Of a DNA stretch of 34,996 bases, positions 31,298 through 34,996 are shown piece after piece (position 1 is the stretch's first letter; each line of letters begins with the position of its first letter). The DNA is taken from NCBI GenBank assembly GCA_017615795.1, contig JAFZZK010000050.1, positions 1 through 34,996 of the forward strand. Direction: 5' to 3'. Origin of the DNA: Bacteroidales bacterium. GTDB taxonomy: Bacteria > Bacteroidota > Bacteroidia > Bacteroidales > WCHB1-69. The notes below the pieces were generated by a model. It was not told the origin of the DNA and did not search any database. It saw only the letters and a program-made list of their open reading frames with translations. The position numbers were made by a program, and so were the translations under genes.

Positions 31298-33151
31298 CTA
31301 AGACTCTTCCGAGAAATTATCAATCTCCTCCCGAAGGTTTTCGATGATGAAGTTTTGTCTTTCGATGGAGTTTTTGCCCATGTAGTATTCTATGATGGCG
31401 TCGATGTTGCTCTTGGGGTCCAACACCACAGGTTCCAACCGTATTGTCTTGCCAATAAAGTTTTTGAATTCCTTCGGGTCGATTTCGCCCAAACCTTTGA
31501 AGCGCGTGATTTCCAATTTGAGCTTGCCCTGGCTTAATGTCCGAATAGCATCTATCTTCTCCTGCTCGGAGTAGCAATATATGGTTTTCTTGGGATTGCG
31601 CACCCTGAAAAGGGGCGTTTGCAGCACGAACACGTGTCCGGAACGCACCACATCGGGGAACAGCTGGATGAAAAAAGCCAACAACAACAGACGAATGTGC
31701 ATGCCGTCCACATCGGCATCGGTGGCGATGACGATGTTGTTGTAGCGCAAACCATCAATGCCGTCTTCCAAATTCAATGCCGCCTGCAAAAGACTCAGCT
31801 CCTTGTTCTCATAGATGGCGCTCTTGGTTTTGATGATGTTCGCCGGCTTGCCCATCAGGCTGAAGACAGCCTGCGTGTTGGCATCGCGCGCCGAAGTGAT
31901 GGAACCGGAAGCGGAATCACCCTCCGTGATAAATATCATCGTCTCCAAACCCCGCGCGTCGTTGGTGTTGAAATGATAACGGCAATCGCGCAACTTGCTG
32001 TTGTGCAAACTCACCTTCTTCTGGATCTCCTTCGACTGCTTCTTGAGGTTCGCGATGGCGGTACGCTCCTTCTCGGCCTCCTGAATCTTTTTCAGGATGA
32101 TGTCGGCCACGTCGGAATGCTTGTGCAGATAGTTGTCCAACAGCCGCCCTATAACTTCGTTGACATAGTTGCGGATGGTCTGCCCGCCCGGGGTCATGTA
32201 GTCGGACCCCAGCTTGGTCTTGGTCTGCGAGTCGAAAATCGGCTCCTTGACGCGGATGGCCATCGTGGCGGTGACGGAGTTGCGGATGTCACTCGGCTCG
32301 AAGTTCTTCTTGTAGAAGTCGCGGAACGTCTTGACCAACGCCTCGCGCAAGGCCTGCTGATGGGTGCCGCCATGCGCCGTGTACTGGCTGTTGACAAAGG
32401 TGTAGTAGTCCTCGCCATACTTGCGGTTGGTGTGCACCAACGCAAATTCGAAATTGTCCTCCGTGAGGTATATGGGCTCGTAAAGTCGGTCCTCGCCCGT
32501 TTTCTTGTTGAGCAGGTCGAGCAGACCGTTTTTGGAGTAGTACTTGTGACCGTTGAAGTTGATGGTGAGGCCACGGTTGAGATAGACGTAATTCCAGAGC
32601 AGGTCGTCGATGTACTCAGTGTACCAGTCGTAGTTTTCGAAAATGGTGTCGTCGGGCAGGAAGGATATGAGCGTGCCGTTCTTCTCATCGGTGTCCACAA
32701 TGGGGTACTCCTTGACCAGTTGGCCGCAGGCAAACTCGGCGCGCTTGAGCTTGCCGTCGCGCACGCTCTGCGCCACAAACAGCGTGGAAAGGGCGTTCAC
32801 GGCCTTCACACCGACACCGTTCATGCCAATAGAGACTTCAAATGCGGAACCCTCCTTGAATTTGCCGCCGGTATTCATCTTTGAAACGCAATCCACCACC
32901 TTGTTGAGGGGAATGCCGCGTCCGTAGTCGCGCACCGTGACGCGCTTTTCCTTTATGGTAATGTCAAAGTTGCGCCCATGACCCTCCATGAATTCGTCAA
33001 TGGAGTTGTCGATGACCTCCTTGAGCAGCACATAAATGCCGTCGTCATGCGATGAGCCGTCGCCGAGCTTGCCGATGTACATGCCTGGCCGTGTGCGGAT
33101 GTGCTCATCCCAGTTTAGGGTTACAATGTTGTCATCCTTATATTCTGCCAT
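31298..33151 (-). CDS. parE: DNA topoisomerase IV subunit B
   Basis: ATPase subunit of the type IIA topoisomerase that decatenates daughter chromosomes. It has 617 aa. The GHKL ATPase domain shows LKEVIDNSIDEF, VRDYGRGIPL and IGMNGVGVKAVNALS. The transducer domain contains YTAHGGTHQQAL. The Toprim domain has EGDSASG and DADVDGMHIR, and the C-terminus has ITRFKGLGEIDPKEF. ParE is favoured over GyrB by the length of about 617 aa and the EGDSASGSITSARDANTQAVF stretch typical of the Bacteroidota ParE group. parC is not adjacent: the next gene downstream is the T9SS protein. The leader contains a strong 28-nt palindrome. Confidence 0.93.
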   Translation of the reverse strand: MAEYKDDNIVTLNWDEHIRTRPGMYIGKLGDGSSHDDGIYVLLKEVIDNSIDEFMEGHGRNFDITIKEKRVTVRDYGRGIPLNKVVDCVSKMNTGGKFKEGSAFEVSIGMNGVGVKAVNALSTLFVAQSVRDGKLKRAEFACGQLVKEYPIVDTDEKNGTLISFLPDDTIFENYDWYTEYIDDLLWNYVYLNRGLTINFNGHKYYSKNGLLDLLNKKTGEDRLYEPIYLTEDNFEFALVHTNRKYGEDYYTFVNSQYTAHGGTHQQALREALVKTFRDFYKKNFEPSDIRNSVTATMAIRVKEPIFDSQTKTKLGSDYMTPGGQTIRNYVNEVIGRLLDNYLHKHSDVADIILKKIQEAEKERTAIANLKKQSKEIQKKVSLHNSKLRDCRYHFNTNDARGLETMIFITEGDSASGSITSARDANTQAVFSLMGKPANIIKTKSAIYENKELSLLQAALNLEDGIDGLRYNNIVIATDADVDGMHIRLLLLAFFIQLFPDVVRSGHVFVLQTPLFRVRNPKKTIYCYSEQEKIDAIRTLSQGKLKLEITRFKGLGEIDPKEFKNFIGKTIRLEPVVLDPKSNIDAIIEYYMGKNSIERQNFIIENLREEIDNFSEES

Positions 33152-33191
33152 ATATTATTATCTTACAAAGGTTTGTCCAATATTTTGGATG

Positions 33192-33219
33192 GTAGAGACG
33201 CTATGCATAGCGTCTCTAC
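33192..33219. repeat. 28-nt GTAG palindrome, copy 3 (perfect)
   Basis: Perfect palindrome with arm GTAGAGACGCTATG and its exact reverse complement. It lies in the gap between the divergent parE and FISUMP genes, 41 nt upstream of the parE ATG and inside the predicted parE leader. It is the best-preserved member of the five-copy family. Confidence 0.85.
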
Positions 33220-33261
33220 AAGTATTCATTAATGGTTTTCCCCTTGTTTTCCAAGGGAGCG

Positions 33262-33269
33262 CAAAAATA
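33262..33269 (-). promoter_or_regulatory. -7 element (TATTTTTG) of parE
   Basis: The minus strand reads TATTTTTG about 110 nt upstream of the ATG. The predicted leader would begin with a small hairpin (CCCTTG/CAAGGG at 33241-33257), followed by the 28-nt palindrome. Confidence 0.5.
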
Positions 33270-33336
33270 CAAAATTTTTGATTGCAGCTTTGGAAAGAGG
33301 CGATTTTGTAAACGACTGAACATGTGAAAATAATTG

Positions 33337-33344
33337 TACATTTG
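33337..33344 (+). promoter_or_regulatory. -7 element (TACATTTG) of the FISUMP gene
   Basis: TACATTTG fits TAnnTTTG, 59 nt upstream of the ATG at 33404. The nearest TTTG upstream (33305-33308) is 28 nt away, too far for a standard -33. Confidence 0.4.
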
Positions 33345-33403
33345 CCAACGATTTTTCAACTGGTGAAAAAAATGTTATTTCTGTTAATCAAATATCCTTA
33401 GAA

Positions 33404-34801
33404 ATGAGAAATCTTTTCACAACGATAATATGGTGCTGTCTTTCTGTGGCGCATTTATGCGCGCAGTCGACAACACTGACGTTTACCGGACGCATTGCCG
33501 GCAACCAGTACGTCCCTCTGAACCGCGTGGGCGTCAGCAACCTCACCAAGGGCTGGCAGGAAACGCTGTTGTGGCCCGACACCGTGCTGGTAATGAGCAT
33601 CACAGGCATCCACGATGTAGAAATGCACGGCCGTGCGTCTCTACAATTGTCGCAAAACACCCCCAATCCTTTCAACGGCACCACCTTCGTGAACCTGCAG
33701 GTGGCCGAACCCGGCGATGTTGCGGTAACGGTTACCGACAACACCGGGCGCATTGTGTGGACAAGGCGCATCCCGTCCATACAATCAGACATTAACCAAA
33801 TGCGCGTCTCCCTCTCATCCCCCGGCCTCTATTTCCTGACCGCCCGCCAAAATGGACAGACTGCCGTTGTCAAAATGGTGAACCAGGGCACCGGAGGCGA
33901 CAATGACATCGTGGTTTCCACCATTGCAGGGACGGAGCGAGCTCCGTCCCTACAACCCAAACCCGGTCCCCGTGGCACCACAGACAACCCGTTTGACCTC
34001 GGCGATCAGATGGAATACATGGGATTCGCCATGATAAACGGCGTGGAGGTGGAAAGCATCCATATCACGCAGGATCAAACTGCCTCGGAAACGATTGTTC
34101 TTTCGTTTGCCAATATTCAGCCATGCCTCAACAACCCTACAGTAACCGACATTGAAGGCAATGTCTATAACACCTTGCAAATCGGCAGCCAGTGTTGGAT
34201 GAAAGAGAACCTGCGGTCGACTATTTTTGAAGACGGCACCACAATTCCCATGGGCGCCTACTACACCTCTTCCGAACCGCACTATTATGACGACAGCACC
34301 TCCGTTATTCCATTGGAAGAACGGGGCTATTTGTACAATTGGTCTGCTGCGATGCACAATGCTGCTTCCAGCACTTCCGTTCCGAGCGGGGTGCGGGGCA
34401 TCTGTCCCGAAGGTTGGCATTTGCCGAGCGAAGCGGAATGGGAGGTTCTTAAAAACTATGTGAGCTCTCAGCCTGAATACACCTGTGGCGGGAACGTGAA
34501 CAATATAGCCAAAGCGTTGTCCTCCACACATTGGTGGGAGAGCTATAGCGAAGTGTGTGTTCCCGGCAACCAAAGCGTTTACCCCAACAACGCCACGGGA
34601 TTCAGCGCTGTTCCCGCAGGTACATTCTGGATTTACGGGTACAATGATGCAGGCCTCTATGCTAACTTTTGGTCCTCAACGGAGAACGACATCTCCACCA
34701 CGTATGCCATCTACTACGGCATGGATTTCGACACTTCGGATTTCTTCCGCGCCTCCTGTATGAAAGACCGCCGCGCTTCCGTCCGCTGCCTGCATAATTA
34801 A
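33404..34801 (+). CDS. FISUMP-domain surface protein with internal sorting-like domain (465 aa)
   Basis: Exported protein with a signal peptide at 1-21 (ends AHLCAQ). Residues about 80-161 look like a T9SS sorting-type beta domain (LSQNTPNPFNGTTFVNLQ ... VTDNTGRIVW ... GLYFLTARQNGQTAVVKMV), but internal rather than C-terminal. From about residue 244 to the end is a FISUMP domain (Fibrobacter succinogenes major paralogous domain): DIEGNVYNTLQIGSQCWM, KENLRST, GICPEGWHLPSEAEW, ANFWSSTE, RRASVRCL. Its molecular role is not known; such proteins are typically extracellular. Two 28-nt palindromes are translated in frame at residues 72-81 and 175-184 (ending RASLQ and APSLQ), on either side of the internal domain. 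The next gene starts 32 nt downstream on the same strand, probably one operon. Confidence 0.88.
   Translation: MRNLFTTIIWCCLSVAHLCAQSTTLTFTGRIAGNQYVPLNRVGVSNLTKGWQETLLWPDTVLVMSITGIHDVEMHGRASLQLSQNTPNPFNGTTFVNLQVAEPGDVAVTVTDNTGRIVWTRRIPSIQSDINQMRVSLSSPGLYFLTARQNGQTAVVKMVNQGTGGDNDIVVSTIAGTERAPSLQPKPGPRGTTDNPFDLGDQMEYMGFAMINGVEVESIHITQDQTASETIVLSFANIQPCLNNPTVTDIEGNVYNTLQIGSQCWMKENLRSTIFEDGTTIPMGAYYTSSEPHYYDDSTSVIPLEERGYLYNWSAAMHNAASSTSVPSGVRGICPEGWHLPSEAEWEVLKNYVSSQPEYTCGGNVNNIAKALSSTHWWESYSEVCVPGNQSVYPNNATGFSAVPAGTFWIYGYNDAGLYANFWSSTENDISTTYAIYYGMDFDTSDFFRASCMKDRRASVRCLHN
33617..33644. repeat. 28-nt GTAG palindrome, copy 4, inside the FISUMP gene
   Basis: The right arm CCGTGCGTCTCTAC is intact. 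The left arm GTAGAAATGCACGG differs from perfect complementarity at two transitions. Codons run from GTA (residue 72) to CTA-C, encoding VEMHGRASL then Q. It lies immediately before the internal sorting-like domain. Confidence 0.75.
33926..33953. repeat. 28-nt GTAG palindrome, copy 5, inside the FISUMP gene
   Basis: Left 14 nt GCAGGGACGGAGCG, right 14 nt AGCTCCGTCCCTAC; two positions break perfect symmetry. It is read in the same codon phase as copy 4 (starts at residue 175, ends CTA-C, encoding AGTERAPSL then Q). It lies just after the internal sorting-like domain. Confidence 0.75.
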
Positions 34802-34833
34802 TGAGCACATGTGTTTTTTTCACCATCAAAAAA

Positions 34834-34996
34834 ATGAAAAAACATATTTTCTACATATTGTTGCTTGCCGTTTTGACAACATTCTCCGCATCAGCGCAGA
34901 AAAAAAGTTTCAGAAACATCCGCTTCTCCCAACACGATTTTGTCGATACGGTAAAAATCAAGGTTTGGGAGGGGGCGGTCATCATTCCGGTGGAAA
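34834..34996 (+). CDS. Exported protein, N-terminal fragment (cut by window edge)
   Basis: An open frame from the ATG at 34834 runs off the right edge (54 codons). A clear signal peptide covers residues 1-22 (MKKHIFYILLLAVLTTFSASAQ), followed by KKSFRNIRFSQHDFVDTVK and IKVWEGAVIIPVE. The last part resembles the strand just before the active site in retropepsin-like aspartyl proteases of Bacteroidota (a 'VxIPVxING...FDTGA' type start), but the catalytic DTG would lie outside the window, so this is only a guess. It begins 32 nt after the FISUMP stop, so the two may be co-transcribed. Confidence 0.65.
   Translation, partial: MKKHIFYILLLAVLTTFSASAQKKSFRNIRFSQHDFVDTVKIKVWEGAVIIPVE

Noticed and set aside
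31291-31301. CTTA-TCC-TAAG mini hairpin at the end of parE as a terminator
   Set aside because: Only a 4-bp AT-rich stem that overlaps the stop codon; too weak to call.
31619-32884. 421-codon plus-strand open frame opposite parE
   Set aside because: Antisense shadow produced by the codon bias of parE; no recognisable protein features.
34810-34820. CATGTG with a following T-run after the FISUMP gene, as a terminator
   Set aside because: The CACATGTG palindrome has no room for a loop and too few pairs; the next gene starts 32 nt on in the same direction.

Overview
The window looks like a chromosomal piece of an uncultured Bacteroidales-type bacterium (phylum Bacteroidota). Evidence: three proteins end in a type IX secretion (T9SS) type A sorting domain (YPNPT/YPNPA motif and a basic C-terminus). 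A FISUMP-domain lipoprotein/surface-type protein is present. LysS carries the C-terminal extension usual in this phylum. Most transcription units are preceded by a TAnnTTTG octamer, the Bacteroidota -7 promoter element, with no obvious Shine-Dalgarno sites. There is no phage, plasmid or CRISPR signature.

Layout. (1) 219-19662, minus strand: two paralogous giant secreted proteins of 2823 and 3589 residues. They are built from alternating choice-of-anchor-J-like and fibronectin type III (FN3) modules, plus a third beta-type module I do not recognise, and end in almost identical T9SS sorting domains. Each has its own -7 element, and an intrinsic terminator separates them. (2) 20035-27753, minus strand: a compact run of prenyl synthase (GTG start), mrdA (PBP2), rodA, a periplasmic-binding-fold protein and priA. 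The first four genes are 4-6 bp apart, so lipid-precursor and cell-elongation functions look co-transcribed. (3) 27896-29784: tRNA-Leu(CAA) on plus with a perfect-palindrome terminator, and lysS on minus. (4) 29908-33151, minus: a 418-residue T9SS cargo protein of unknown function and parE (topoisomerase IV subunit B). (5) 33404-34996, plus: a FISUMP protein with an internal sorting-like domain, then the start of another exported protein cut by the window edge.

The least expected signal is in the repeats. Five 28-nt palindromes share the GTAG/GAAG-foot pattern GTAGRGACG...CGTCYCTAC. Two lie just after stop codons, one in the parE leader, and two in frame inside the FISUMP gene, bracketing its internal sorting-like domain. 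The GTAG foot suggests a REP family mobilised by a RAYT-type Y1 transposase, which is not in the window. Separately, a composite hairpin element of about 150-175 bp occurs twice (1-158 and 19818-19993), each time 3' of a minus-strand gene. The giant genes also hold large internal duplications, including two 1.3-kb units of equal length, which makes them candidates for recombination-driven variation and for assembly error.
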